Positions 43,891 through 53,123 of a DNA stretch of 64,000 nucleotides are shown piece by piece. Below the pieces are notes generated by a model. The model saw only the letters and a program-made list of their open reading frames with translations, made no database searches and had not been told where the DNA came from. The DNA lies in contig JAGWFT010000001.1 in the NCBI GenBank assembly GCA_028867755.1, positions 164,727 to 228,726 on the forward strand. Reading direction: 5' to 3'. Made by a program: the position numbers and the translations under genes. The DNA comes from Nitrososphaerota archaeon (GTDB lineage Archaea; Thermoproteota; Nitrososphaeria; Nitrososphaerales; Nitrosopumilaceae). The stretch's first letter is position 1. Every line of letters begins with the position of its first letter.

Positions 43891-44631
43891 ATGAAACTTT
43901 CTGGAAAGGTTGCAATTATTACAGGTGGCAGCAGGGGGATAGGAAAAGCTACAGCTAGTATTTTTGCAAAAGAAGGTGCAAGTGTTGTGATCACGGCAAA
44001 GGATAACACAAGACTCCAGTCAGCAGCCAGAGAGTTAGGAGTGGTTGGTTTTGCTGGGGATATCAGAAAAAATGATGATGTTGAAAATATTGTAAAAAGA
44101 ACTCTCGATAGATTTGGCAAGATAGACATACTGGTAAATAATGCAGGAATGCTTCCAAAAGTAAAGCCCTTACATGAAATTCCTGAAGAAGAATGGAATG
44201 AGGTGATTGACATAAATCTTACAGGACAGTTTCGTTTTACAAAAGCAGTCGTTCCACATATGATGAAAAATGGAGGATGTATCATAAACATCTCATCAGA
44301 TGCAGGACTCAAATCATTTGAGAATTTTGAGGTTGATTCGTATTCGGCAACAAAGGCTGCTTTAATACACCTGACAAAGACTTGGGCAATCGAATATGCC
44401 AAGCATAAGATTCGTGTAAATTGCATCTGCCCAGGTGTAATTGAAACGGACATGACAGAACCCTATCTTAGGACAGAGGCAGATAGGGCTATGATGGTTG
44501 CTGAGCATCCAATAGGAAGAATTGGTAATCCAGACGATGTTGCAAAAGCCATACTATATTTTGCATCAGAAGATTCGTCGTGGATTACAGGAGCAATTTT
44601 ACCTGTAGATGGCGGAGTAACAATAAAGTAA
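43891..44631 (+). CDS. Short-chain dehydrogenase/reductase, FabG-like
   Basis: 246 residues. TGGSRGIG (~11-18), NNAG (~87-90), YSATK (~150-154), and the late motif GRIGNPDDVAKAILYFASEDSSWITGAILPVDGG typical of FabG-type enzymes. NADP/NAD preference is unclear (AKDNTRLQ). The substrate is unknown; the neighbouring GtrA points to sugar metabolism (weak). Confidence 0.88.
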   Translation: MKLSGKVAIITGGSRGIGKATASIFAKEGASVVITAKDNTRLQSAARELGVVGFAGDIRKNDDVENIVKRTLDRFGKIDILVNNAGMLPKVKPLHEIPEEEWNEVIDINLTGQFRFTKAVVPHMMKNGGCIINISSDAGLKSFENFEVDSYSATKAALIHLTKTWAIEYAKHKIRVNCICPGVIETDMTEPYLRTEADRAMMVAEHPIGRIGNPDDVAKAILYFASEDSSWITGAILPVDGGVTIK

Positions 44632-44673
44632 ATCAGCCATATAAAATTAATAGAACTAGTCCCTACTTAGGGC

Positions 44674-44898
44674 ATGGACGAGAAGAGGAAGCGATCACTT
44701 AAGATAATCATCACTTTAGCGATAGTCTGGTTTGCTGCAGCCTTGCCAGTGCCGTTTATGGGAGCAAATCCCGATCCTCAACATCCAGAACAGTACAAAG
44801 TATACTTGGAGATTGCTGCATTAGTTTCGGTTCCCTTCATAGCGATGGGAGTTGTCTGGACACTAAAGCCTGAACTTGCAACAAGAGGCTCTAGTTAA
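44674..44898 (+). CDS. Small two-helix membrane protein, unknown
   Basis: 74 residues, two hydrophobic segments (~11-30 and ~46-63) joined by a Pro/Gln-rich loop. The TATA-like ATATAAAATTAATAG is upstream. The last 8 bases overlap the convergent CARF gene. Family not recognised. Confidence 0.55.
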   Translation: MDEKRKRSLKIIITLAIVWFAAALPVPFMGANPDPQHPEQYKVYLEIAALVSVPFIAMGVVWTLKPELATRGSS

Positions 44899-45634
44899 GA
44901 AATTCGACTGCACCGTTTCCTTCTGGCGTGATCTTTATCCAACGAGTTCTTCCTATTCTTTCAACTTCAACAAATTTCCACTCGTTTAAAAGCGGCTGGA
45001 TTATGTTTTTGTCCAGACTTGCAAACCTGGCTTGCTGAAAGTTTTCTTCTTTTGCATTTATCATAATTAGTTTTTTTTCCTCTGCCAGTATTGCCATTTC
45101 TTTTTTTGTTATTTTACCACCATGCTGTTTTATTATTTTCAATGCTTGAATCAAAGCTGGTTTTGGTGTATGAATTTCATATGCAGGTAATTTTACCACT
45201 GTCCTCAATCCTGAAGAAAGTTGTTCCCCTTTTACACTAGCATAATTTTCTGGTTCTGCATAGTATGGAGTAAGCTTTGTTTTACCTTGAAACATCATGC
45301 AGGCCATCATGCATGCAATTGCCTGAATTTTTGAACCAGAAGAACAATTTACAAAGATATCATTATCTTTCTCTTTTTCTACAATTTCTCTAACTGATTT
45401 TAATATCTTGAAGAGTTCAAATCTATCAGAATATACTACATGAACTTCGATCTTTTCCTTTTTTAGATGTGCTCTTATCTTTTCCATGTAGCCTTGTGCC
45501 CTATCCTTTGTCGGTTCACCATGCATCAAAAGCCATACCCTGTCTGCCTTCATCTGCTTTGCAGGTATTGCAATCCTGTCAATCTCAAAACCTACTGGGG
45601 CAATGTGCACTCTGAGATTGGCTATATGTGTCAT
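44891..45634 (-). CDS. CARF-domain winged-helix regulator (Csa3/DUF6293-like)
   Basis: 247 residues from ATG at 45634 (a start at 45655 lies within the palindrome and is less likely). Rossmann-like CARF domain ~1-140: LRVHIAPVGFEIDRI, VWLLMHGEPT, and the ligand-loop motif NCSSGSKIQAIACMMACMM. C-terminal winged helix ~155-245 (ALIQALKIIKQHGGKITKKEMAIL, RTRWIKITPEG). CARF domains bind cyclic oligonucleotides or related ligands in CRISPR and other systems. No CRISPR or cas gene is in the window. The gene has a palindrome over its start. Confidence 0.78.
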   Translation of the reverse strand: MTHIANLRVHIAPVGFEIDRIAIPAKQMKADRVWLLMHGEPTKDRAQGYMEKIRAHLKKEKIEVHVVYSDRFELFKILKSVREIVEKEKDNDIFVNCSSGSKIQAIACMMACMMFQGKTKLTPYYAEPENYASVKGEQLSSGLRTVVKLPAYEIHTPKPALIQALKIIKQHGGKITKKEMAILAEEKKLIMINAKEENFQQARFASLDKNIIQPLLNEWKFVEVERIGRTRWIKITPEGNGAVEFLN

Positions 45635-45635
45635 A

Positions 45636-45660
45636 ATAGTATGTATGGTTTGCATACTAT
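45636..45660. promoter_or_regulatory. Operator-like inverted repeat at the CARF regulator promoter
   Basis: ATAGTATG (45636-45643) and CATACTAT (45653-45660), perfect 8-bp arms with a 9-bp spacer, just upstream of the ATG at 45634 and near the start point predicted from a TATA-like element at about 45675. Autoregulation is a reasonable inference. Confidence 0.65.
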
Positions 45661-45773
45661 GGTGATGATATATAATAATTGTGGATTTGTATGTGATTCA
45701 TGCAACAAAAATACAAACTTGACAAAACTCAAGTCTTGTTCTATCCTAAAGTAAAGTCAGTCTTTGAAGAATC

Positions 45774-46316
45774 TTAGTTTTTCATCCAAGCTGTTTGTTC
45801 CAGATAATCTAATGATTTGATCACTTCATCAAGTTTTGCCACAACAGCATTAACTGCACGAAATTCTTCATACATCATTTTTTCCTCGTCAGGCGACAAG
45901 ACTTGTTTTTCTGCAGTGTCAAAAAACTTGTCTTCCTTTGTCATGTGTTCATTTAGGTAAACTGCATAAGTTTTAAGAAATCTTGCAACAGGTTCCCTTT
46001 CATTTTTCCCCTCTTTCCATTTCTGCAAATATCCTGAGATGTTACTTGCAATGCGACGACTAAATTCATGCTCAATCATAAACGCTCGTATCTCTTCTTT
46101 TAGAGATCCATAGCTCCCAACGCAGGCAAAGTATGTATCCTCTTCTCTGGAATAATGAATTGCATCAAGAAATTCAGACATTATTGTAACTATTTTTTCC
46201 AGATCTGAAAATGGAATGTCTAGTCCAGCATAGAGTTTAGTATAACATTGGATAACTATCTTTTCAAGGCGACGCATTTGTTTGTGGTCGTTTCTTAATG
46301 TCTCTGTGGCACTCAT
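45774..46316 (-). CDS. Hemerythrin-like (HHE) protein
   Basis: 180 residues from ATG at 46316 (an in-frame Met at 46331 adds 5). Four-helix bundle with di-iron ligands: RNDHKQM near the N terminus, IHYSREEDTYF (~50-60), MIEHEFSRR and LNEHMTKEDKFFD (~125-137). Binds O2 or NO or handles iron; members in ammonia oxidisers are often linked to NO or oxygen handling (inference). Start upstream of a short gap to the phosphoesterase gene. Confidence 0.85.
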   Translation of the reverse strand: MSATETLRNDHKQMRRLEKIVIQCYTKLYAGLDIPFSDLEKIVTIMSEFLDAIHYSREEDTYFACVGSYGSLKEEIRAFMIEHEFSRRIASNISGYLQKWKEGKNEREPVARFLKTYAVYLNEHMTKEDKFFDTAEKQVLSPDEEKMMYEEFRAVNAVVAKLDEVIKSLDYLEQTAWMKN

Positions 46317-46336
46317 GGTTAATTTCAACATTAATC

Positions 46337-47173
46337 TTAGGTATATACTGTAAACAAAATTACCCTTTTTGGGTCATATTGAACAATCGCAAAATGAGGA
46401 ACCTCAGAATCTTTTACATAGTGACCTTCAGGCCCGCCAATACCCAATCTGATAAGATAATTATTAGAAGAGTTAATTTCAATTTCCTTACTCTCAAGAA
46501 TGTGACCTGAGAGCTTTTCCTTTACTGATTTTAAGTTTGGATAAAGCCTGTGAATATCTCCATCTTGCATTATTGTTTCCTCTTTATGTTGATGACCACA
46601 CAAAATGATATGGTTTTTCACATGTTTGTTAGCTTCATCAAACGCAGAAGATGGCTTGTAATGATATCCAGAGTAAGTAAAGGATTCAAAGTCTTCTTCT
46701 GTTAGCCTCTGCCATGACCTTTTGTATAGCCATGCCTCATCTTGTGCAGTTTTTGGGGTTATTTTTTCTGGGTCAAGTGGCCCTCCATGCACACAGAAGA
46801 GACCATGTTTTTTATCTATGAACTCTTGACTGCCAAAAGTCCCGTCATTATTTTCTTTGAAAAATGAGGTATCTTCTGAATTTAGTTTTGCATGTGCGTC
46901 CATGCTCTCAATCGAGCTTCCACCTATCAACCTATTGTACAAAAATGCTTCATCATGATTTCCCATTACAGAGAAAATAGGATAATTTTTTTCAAGCAAT
47001 TTTAGTCTAGAAAGCACCTCTTTTGGATGTGTTCCCCTTTCAAGAAGATCGCCTAGATTTATTATTCTTGAGAAAGTGCCATACTTTTTTGTAAACTCTG
47101 GATTTGACGCTATGCCAAGTATAGTATCCAGGGCATCAATGTCTGCATGAATGTCAGAAAATACTAGATCCAA
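46337..47173 (-). CDS. Calcineurin-like metallophosphoesterase
   Basis: 278 residues from TTG at 47173, chosen because the fold begins at LVFSDIHADIDALD; longer in-frame extension overlaps the upstream gene. Metal motifs: SDIHADI, LGDLLERG, MGNHDEAF, CVHGG and CGHQHKE. Related to Ap4A/serine-threonine phosphatase-type enzymes. The substrate is not visible. It lies 20 bases after the preceding surface-protein gene. Confidence 0.82.
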   Translation of the reverse strand: MDLVFSDIHADIDALDTILGIASNPEFTKKYGTFSRIINLGDLLERGTHPKEVLSRLKLLEKNYPIFSVMGNHDEAFLYNRLIGGSSIESMDAHAKLNSEDTSFFKENNDGTFGSQEFIDKKHGLFCVHGGPLDPEKITPKTAQDEAWLYKRSWQRLTEEDFESFTYSGYHYKPSSAFDEANKHVKNHIILCGHQHKEETIMQDGDIHRLYPNLKSVKEKLSGHILESKEIEINSSNNYLIRLGIGGPEGHYVKDSEVPHFAIVQYDPKRVILFTVYT

Positions 47174-47193
47174 TAATTTAACCAGATATTTGC

Positions 47194-48204
47194 CTAATTT
47201 GTAATTTTTCGTGTACTCTTTATTACAAAAAGACCTGCGCCCATTGCTGTAGCAGCTAAACATGATGCAACCAGCACCATAGTCCACATGCCATTATTCA
47301 GAGCTTGACTTGAACCAGTTTGGATTTGGGAACTTGGTTGTGTTTGTATTGTTACAGGATTTGTCTGTGGTATTACTGGTTGTGTGGTCTGTTCTGTTGG
47401 TTGTGAGGTTTGCTCTGCAGCTTTTTGTACTCCTTGTTGAATTTGCTGCATTTCATCTGGGACTGGTGCACCCATCTGGTGTGGAAGCTTGCCTATGACT
47501 GCCATTGCTTGTCTTATTTCATCTTGGTTCCATCCAAGTGCAGAAAGTTTGCTGTAAAATTCAGACTGGCTAATCTGTCCGTTTTGGTATGCCTGGATGA
47601 TAGGATTGCCAATGTCTGCAACCTGGAGTGGGGGCGGTGGAGAACCTGGTGTGACAGTAAATTGTATTGTTTGTGTGATATCGTTTATTTGAGGTGCGTT
47701 CTCTTCACCCCAGCCAAATCTTATGTTATAGATACCTGTTGGCTGATCCTTGGCGTTACATAAAGTAGAATATCGCTCTACTGTTTTTCCATTTACTACA
47801 ACATCGCAGACTGAATTCTCAAGGCCGTTAAGATAAACAGGATTTGGATTGCTGGTACTAAATAACGTAAACGTAACTGTCCTGTCTGCAAAGTCGTGAT
47901 TTAGTGCGTCATAATGAGTATAGATTGGAAAGCAGTCCTGGCCTCCACATTGGCTTTGTGGCGTTGTTCCAAAAGAGTCTGAAAATGGAAGGTAGATGTA
48001 AAGATCTGGATAGGGATAGGACTCTTTGGATATATCTGGAATGTTGGATACCGTAATTGTTATTGGTGTCCCGGGGGGTCCTGATATTGGCGATATTGTA
48101 ACGTCTGGCTTGCCCAAAGTGCTAAGATCTGATGTTGCCCCGGCAGAATTGAGAAGTGGTAAAATTATCAATCCTATGGCACTTATCAAGAGTGATCTTC
48201 TCAA
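47194..48204 (-). CDS. Exported anchored protein, unknown function
   Basis: 336 residues. Signal peptide ~1-24 (ends SAGA). Ig-like N domain with PVTISPISGPPGTPITITVSNIPD (~33-55). Middle region with cysteine pairs (SQCGGQDC, SVCDVVV, TLCNAKD). A PPPP linker, then a helical segment (~205-250) with a UBA-like GQISQSEFYSKLSALGWNQDEIRQAM. A Gln/Thr/Pro-rich stalk and C-terminal membrane helix with KSTRK. Role unknown. Confidence 0.65.
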   Translation of the reverse strand: MRRSLLISAIGLIILPLLNSAGATSDLSTLGKPDVTISPISGPPGTPITITVSNIPDISKESYPYPDLYIYLPFSDSFGTTPQSQCGGQDCFPIYTHYDALNHDFADRTVTFTLFSTSNPNPVYLNGLENSVCDVVVNGKTVERYSTLCNAKDQPTGIYNIRFGWGEENAPQINDITQTIQFTVTPGSPPPPLQVADIGNPIIQAYQNGQISQSEFYSKLSALGWNQDEIRQAMAVIGKLPHQMGAPVPDEMQQIQQGVQKAAEQTSQPTEQTTQPVIPQTNPVTIQTQPSSQIQTGSSQALNNGMWTMVLVASCLAATAMGAGLFVIKSTRKITN

Positions 48205-48292
48205 TTCGTGTAAAATTATAAATAATAACTAATAAGACTTGGGACTCTATCATCAGTAAGAATCTTCTATGCAAATTGATGTCAGGGCATTT

Positions 48293-49228
48293 TTATAATT
48301 CAAATTCTATCTTCTGGATGGAATTTTTTGGAACCTGTAAATCTTTGAACGTATCAGGATTTATTATCTTTGCCAAGATCTCAAGTCCTGTTACGGTTCT
48401 TGGTCCTGGCTTGCTAAAGTATTCGTTTGCATTTACTGCATAAACTTGGCCTTGTTTTACTGCTTCAAGTGATCTCCATTTCTCCTTGTCTGCAAGTCTT
48501 TCATATTCTTGCATAGTTCGGTTTACATCAAAGCCGCATGGCATAAGCACAATTATTTCTGGGTTAAACTTGACAATCTCGTCTAGCTCCATTCTTCTTG
48601 ACTTGTCTCCTGTTGCACTAATTCCGTTTATTCCTCCTGCAAGTTCTACCATCTGTGGAACCCAGTGACCTGCAGTAAACAGCGGGTCAAGCCATTCAAT
48701 ACAGAGAACTTGGGGTCGTGCAATTTTCTGCCTGTATTGTATAATTTTGATTCTAGACCTCAGGCCATGAACAAAAGCTTGTGATTCACCGAGTTTTCCT
48801 ACCTTTTTGCCAATCTCAATTATATCATCAAGTATGTCACCGAGGTTTTTTGGGTCTAGGATTAGAACTTCGGGTTTGTCTTGCAGTATTGAGACTGCTC
48901 TGTTGATCTCTTTGGTATAAGGAGAGCAGACCTCGCAGATTCCTTGTGCAACAATTAGATCTGGATTTACTTTCTTTAGTACCTGCTCATCTAGCACATA
49001 GATGTCTTTTTTTGTTTGAACTAGCTCGACTACTTTACTGTCTATTTCTTTGCTTGTCATTTTTCCAGGATCAAACGAGGAGTGGATTACTTTGGGTTTT
49101 GATTTTGCTTCTGCTGGGTAATTGCATTCGTGTGTTACTGCAAGTACTTGATCGCCTACTCCTAATTCATACAGTATTTCTGTTGCACTAGGAAGAAAGG
49201 AAACAATACGGTTTGGCATGATTTTCAT
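48293..49228 (-). CDS. Cobalamin/corrinoid-type (BtuF-like) binding protein without signal peptide
   Basis: 311 residues from ATG at 49228 (a later Met at 49219 is also possible). The fold pattern of class III periplasmic binding proteins is clear: IVSFLPSATEILYELGVGDQVLAVTHECNYP, QKDIYVLDEQVL, and GPRTVTGLEILAKIINP. There is no signal peptide or lipobox, unlike normal BtuF, so it may be a cytoplasmic or non-classical binder. Corrinoid binding is inferred from the family; the window also holds cobalamin synthesis genes. Confidence 0.78.
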   Translation of the reverse strand: MKIMPNRIVSFLPSATEILYELGVGDQVLAVTHECNYPAEAKSKPKVIHSSFDPGKMTSKEIDSKVVELVQTKKDIYVLDEQVLKKVNPDLIVAQGICEVCSPYTKEINRAVSILQDKPEVLILDPKNLGDILDDIIEIGKKVGKLGESQAFVHGLRSRIKIIQYRQKIARPQVLCIEWLDPLFTAGHWVPQMVELAGGINGISATGDKSRRMELDEIVKFNPEIIVLMPCGFDVNRTMQEYERLADKEKWRSLEAVKQGQVYAVNANEYFSKPGPRTVTGLEILAKIINPDTFKDLQVPKNSIQKIEFEL

Positions 49229-49394
49229 TTTATTTTCCAACTAATAGTGTTAACTAGATTTTGGCTCGTATCGGTCTTTCCTACTTATATATGAGTTTCC
49301 AGTAGAAAATTTATCTAACTTAACATGCGTTGGATACGATAACTTAACTTTCGCTAAAACAAGTTTTATCCATGTTTGATTATTTACTTTACTA

Positions 49395-50282
49395 GTGAAT
49401 AATCAACACTTTTCACTAATTGTTCTAACTGTTACAATTTTTATGACTGGAATAACACAAACAGCGTTTGCTGATGATGCTCCTGCTCAAGTTTCTGATC
49501 CGGTGATTCCTCAGTGGATCAAAAATAATGCTGGTTGGTGGGCTAGCGGCCAAATAGGCGATTCCGACTTTATCAAAGGGATTCAATATATGGTCGAGAA
49601 TGAAATAATCAAGATTCCCATTACTCCAGGAGGAAACCTGCAAAACTCGAACCAAATTCCATCATGGATTAAGAACACTGCCAAGTGGTGGTCAGAAGAT
49701 CAAGTCAGTGATTCAGAGTTTGTAAAAGGTATGCAGTATCTTGTACAGGTTGGCATAATTCAGGTAGACCTTGTGAAACAAGTTAGTCCGGCTCAGGCTG
49801 CACAAATCCAACAAGCCAACCAAACAAATGAAATATCAACACAAGTTCCATCCTCATGCAACGTTCTTGACAATGATGTCTTACCTGATCCCACATGTAC
49901 CCCTGGAGTATCTGACCCGCAAGTAACACAAGATAACATTGATTCTACTATCTGCATTAGTGGATATGCATCATCAGTAAGACCACCAGTCTCCTATACT
50001 GAGCCATTGAAATTCAAGCTTATGGATGCCTATGGATATACAGATTCAGCAAGCGACTATGAACTGGATCATCTAATTCCTCTTGAGATTGGTGGTGCCC
50101 CGGCAGATGTAAGGAACCTTTGGCCTGAATCCCATTATACCACTCCAAGTTCCTATGACAAGGATGGATTTGAAAACTATCTGCATGATCAGGTATGCTC
50201 CGGAGCATTGGATCTTAAAACAGCACAGAATGAGATTGCCACTAACTGGGTCAAGTACTGGAATGAAGCTGGAAATCCATGA
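49395..50282 (+). CDS. Secreted protein with two W-WW repeats and HNH-nuclease-like domain
   Basis: 295 residues from GTG at 49395. Signal peptide ~1-26 (ends TAFA). Two repeats of the pattern IPQWIKNNAGWWASGQI-DSDFIKGIQYMV (~37-75 and ~85-130), shared with the NHL protein. C-terminal ~155-290: DPTCTPGVSDP, ICISGYASSVRPPVSYTEPLK, the ELDHLIPLEIGG motif with DH as HNH-type metal site, NLWPES, and KDGFENYLHDQVCSG-LDL-TAQNEIATNW. This matches an HNH-like exported bacterial domain; here it is fused to archaeal surface repeats. Confidence 0.75.
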   Translation: MNNQHFSLIVLTVTIFMTGITQTAFADDAPAQVSDPVIPQWIKNNAGWWASGQIGDSDFIKGIQYMVENEIIKIPITPGGNLQNSNQIPSWIKNTAKWWSEDQVSDSEFVKGMQYLVQVGIIQVDLVKQVSPAQAAQIQQANQTNEISTQVPSSCNVLDNDVLPDPTCTPGVSDPQVTQDNIDSTICISGYASSVRPPVSYTEPLKFKLMDAYGYTDSASDYELDHLIPLEIGGAPADVRNLWPESHYTTPSSYDKDGFENYLHDQVCSGALDLKTAQNEIATNWVKYWNEAGNP

Positions 50283-50390
50283 AGTTTTAGTTATTTTAAA
50301 TCTGAAAAGTGGGCCCAAAAATACGACTATGATGGTACTCTGGTCCCCTGACCTGAACCATCAGCTAAACATACCCCTCAAAACTTAAGA

Positions 50391-51290
50391 ATGACTCACG
50401 GCTCGATGAGTCTGATGGCTAAATTTACTGTTCTTGGAGGACCTTCATCAGAACAGCTTGCAAAAAAAATAGCATCAAGGCTAAAATCAAGATACATCCC
50501 ATCTGAGCTGCGAACTTTTCCAGACGGTGAGAGCAAGGTAACTCTGAAGGGAAGACCAAGCGGAAAGATAATCGTAGTCCAGTCCATCCATCCCCCCGTT
50601 GATTCAAATCTTGTTCGTGCCTTGGCTCTTGTCTCGCAGGCAAGAAAGTACTCATCTCAAGTATATGCAGTAATTCCCTACCTAGGATATGCAAGGCAAG
50701 ACAGGGAATTTCTCCCAGGCGAGATTGTCACAATATCACTTGTGGCAAAGATGTTCAAGTCAGTTGGAGCATCAAGAATAATCATAGTTGATATTCACAG
50801 TATGAAAGCGCTCAATCTATTTCAAATTCCTACAAAAAATGTATCTGCAGTAGAAGAGCTTGTAAGATATTTCAAGAGATTAAAGCTAAAAAGTCCACTC
50901 GTGGTCTCTCCAGATATTGGTGGAATAGAACGAGCAAGAAACTTTGCACGTTTGCTTGGAACAGACCATATCGCATTAGAGAAACAAAGAGACAGAAGGA
51001 CAGGAGAGGTTGCAATAAAACAAGGAGATCATCATGATGTAAAAGGAAGAGACCTAATTCTAGTTGATGACATGATAAGCACTGGAGGCAGTATAGTAAA
51101 GGCTGCAGAATATTTGAAGAAACAAAAGTGCGGAAAGATATACGCAACATGTACTCATGCTCTTTTGATGGGAGATGCAGAAAAGAAGATCAAGCAAGCA
51201 GGAGTAACAAAGATTGTCAGTACCAATACTATACCTGGCAAGACAGGCATTGTTGATGTCTCTCCTGTAATTGCAAAGGCAATTAGCTGA
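50391..51290 (+). CDS. prs: Ribose-phosphate pyrophosphokinase
   Basis: 299 residues from ATG at 50391; Met at 50406 or 50415 may be the true start, since the fold begins at KFTVLGGPSS. PRPP synthase motifs: SVQPVDS-like QSIHPPVDSNLVRALAL, the PRPP loop LILVDDMISTGGSIVKAA (~223-240) and Lys-Arg GKRS-like EKQRDRRTGEV. Makes PRPP for nucleotides and other pathways. The next gene starts directly at its stop. Confidence 0.92.
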   Translation: MTHGSMSLMAKFTVLGGPSSEQLAKKIASRLKSRYIPSELRTFPDGESKVTLKGRPSGKIIVVQSIHPPVDSNLVRALALVSQARKYSSQVYAVIPYLGYARQDREFLPGEIVTISLVAKMFKSVGASRIIIVDIHSMKALNLFQIPTKNVSAVEELVRYFKRLKLKSPLVVSPDIGGIERARNFARLLGTDHIALEKQRDRRTGEVAIKQGDHHDVKGRDLILVDDMISTGGSIVKAAEYLKKQKCGKIYATCTHALLMGDAEKKIKQAGVTKIVSTNTIPGKTGIVDVSPVIAKAIS

Positions 51291-52226
51291 ATGCCGCAAA
51301 GCTTTTTCATACTATCTGGTGAACAGCCAGAACTTGCAAAAGATGAGCTAGTTTCCATATCGAAGAGCTACGATCCCAAAGCAACATCGACTAAAGAATC
51401 AAGACTTGTAATAATCAAGTCTGCTGTACCGTGGGAAAAAATTGCCAAAAGAGCCACGTTTGTCAGAACTGGCGGCAGCATAGTAAGCACTTTGGATGAT
51501 ATATTAGAAACGAAATTGCATCTGTCAAAACCAAAGACATTTGCTTGCAGAGTCATCAACCTATCTTCAAAAAAAATCAACAAGGCAAAGATAGAAAGTG
51601 ATGCAGGTACAATACTCAAGGAAAAATGGGGCTCTAACGTATCCCTTTCAAATCCCATGGTTACTGTGTATTTTATCATTACCAATAACAAAAAGTATCT
51701 TGGCTATGCAGAAACCATGAGAGAACCAAAAAGGCCCAGAAAGACAATCAAGTACCCAACCGAGCTTGACTGGAAGCTTGCAAGATGCATGGTTAATTTG
51801 TCGCAGCTAAAGGAAGAAAAAACTATCTGCGATCCTTTTTGTGGAACTGGAACAATATTACTAGAAGCTGAATCTATGGGGATTCATTCCATAGGAATTG
51901 ATTTTGATGGAAAGATGTGCAATATTGCAGAAAAGAATCTTGTAGATAATGGATATGATTCCAAAGTAGTCAACTCAACCTATCACGATATACAAAAAAT
52001 CAAGGACAAGATAGATGCGGTGGTTACCGATGTACCATATGGAGTTGCATCAAGGACATCCATACCACCAAAAAGAGTACTACAGGATTTTCTATCTATA
52101 GTACCAAAGACAATGAAGCTTGTTATTGTATACAAGAAAGGTCTCGATGTTGATGAGCTAGGCAAAGCAAAAAAATACGAAATCTTTAGACACAAGAGCC
52201 TTACAAGAGTGATCGCTGTTACATGA
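51291..52226 (+). CDS. tRNA (guanine-N2) methyltransferase, Trm11/Trm-G10 family
   Basis: 311 residues. N-terminal THUMP domain (~40-150; [22 protein letters not shown]) and C-terminal class I MTase with [17 protein letters not shown] (~182-198), IDFDGKM and catalytic TDVPYGVAS (a variant of DPPYG). Predicted to methylate G10 of tRNA. Overlaps rnz by 4 bases, so prs, Trm-G10 and RNase Z are close to one operon. Confidence 0.88.
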   Translation: MPQSFFILSGEQPELAKDELVSISKSYDPKATSTKESRLVIIKSAVPWEKIAKRATFVRTGGSIVSTLDDILETKLHLSKPKTFACRVINLSSKKINKAKIESDAGTILKEKWGSNVSLSNPMVTVYFIITNNKKYLGYAETMREPKRPRKTIKYPTELDWKLARCMVNLSQLKEEKTICDPFCGTGTILLEAESMGIHSIGIDFDGKMCNIAEKNLVDNGYDSKVVNSTYHDIQKIKDKIDAVVTDVPYGVASRTSIPPKRVLQDFLSIVPKTMKLVIVYKKGLDVDELGKAKKYEIFRHKSLTRVIAVT

Positions 52227-53122
52227 AGCTAGTATTCTTGGGTACATCAGCTGCACAGCCAACAATGGAGCGCGGCATGACATGCATCTGCCTAGTTCTA
52301 GACAAAGAGATCCTGATGTTTGATGCAGGTGAAGGCGCCCAAGTTGCATTTCAAAAGGCCAAGCTTGGATGGAACAAAAAGATGAAGATCTTTGTTACTC
52401 ATTTACATGGAGACCATTGTGTTGGGATTCTTGGCCTGCTGCAGACAATGTCACTACAAAACAGAACAGAATCACTTGACATCTTTGGTCCGCCAGGAAT
52501 TGACGAATTTCTTGCAGCTAACCTGAAGATACTAAACTTTGGTCTTACTTTTCCTGTCAGAGTCATCAAAATAAAAGAAGGCCCTGTTTTTGATGATCCA
52601 GCATATACAATTCATGTTTGTGAGGCAGAACATTCCATTCCAGCCTATTCATACCTCTTTGCAGAGAAGGATAGACCAGGCAAGTTCTATCCTGAGAAGG
52701 CTAAACAACTAGGGGTTCCCGAAGGGGAGCTTTGGCATGAGCTTCAAAGCAGCAAGGAGGTAAAGATCGGTGAGAAGATAATCAGGCCATCTGATGTAAT
52801 GGGTGAGAAAAGATCTGGTAGAAAAATAGGCATATCAGGAGACACAAGACCTACAAAGAAGCTGGAGGAATTTTTCAAGGGCTGTGACTATATCACCTTT
52901 GATTCCACATATTCTGATACATTGCGTGACAAGGCAAAAGAGAATTATCATTCAACATCAGTTGAAGCTGCAGAGCTTGCAAAAAGAGCTGGAGTCTCAA
53001 ATCTTATCCTGACACACTTCTCAGCAAGATATGATGATGCGAAAGAGCTGGTAAAGGAGGCAGAGGCAGTTCATGGTTCTGTGATTGCAGCAAAAGATCT
53101 CATGGAAATTGAGATCAAGTAA
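52223..53122 (+). CDS. rnz: Ribonuclease Z
   Basis: 299 residues. Processes tRNA 3' ends. Metallo-beta-lactamase motif [10 protein letters not shown] (~59-68), GTSAAQPT start, exosite-like [19 protein letters not shown] (~148-166), GDTRPT (~206) and LTHFSARY (~270). Length and motifs are those of archaeal tRNase Z. It overlaps the methyltransferase by 4 bases. Confidence 0.93.
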   Translation: MKLVFLGTSAAQPTMERGMTCICLVLDKEILMFDAGEGAQVAFQKAKLGWNKKMKIFVTHLHGDHCVGILGLLQTMSLQNRTESLDIFGPPGIDEFLAANLKILNFGLTFPVRVIKIKEGPVFDDPAYTIHVCEAEHSIPAYSYLFAEKDRPGKFYPEKAKQLGVPEGELWHELQSSKEVKIGEKIIRPSDVMGEKRSGRKIGISGDTRPTKKLEEFFKGCDYITFDSTYSDTLRDKAKENYHSTSVEAAELAKRAGVSNLILTHFSARYDDAKELVKEAEAVHGSVIAAKDLMEIEIK

Positions 53123-53123
53123 C

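Noticed and set aside
44891-45634. Evidence of a CRISPR-Cas locus from the CARF protein
   Set aside because: No cas gene or repeat array is found in the 64 kb; CARF-wHTH proteins also occur alone.
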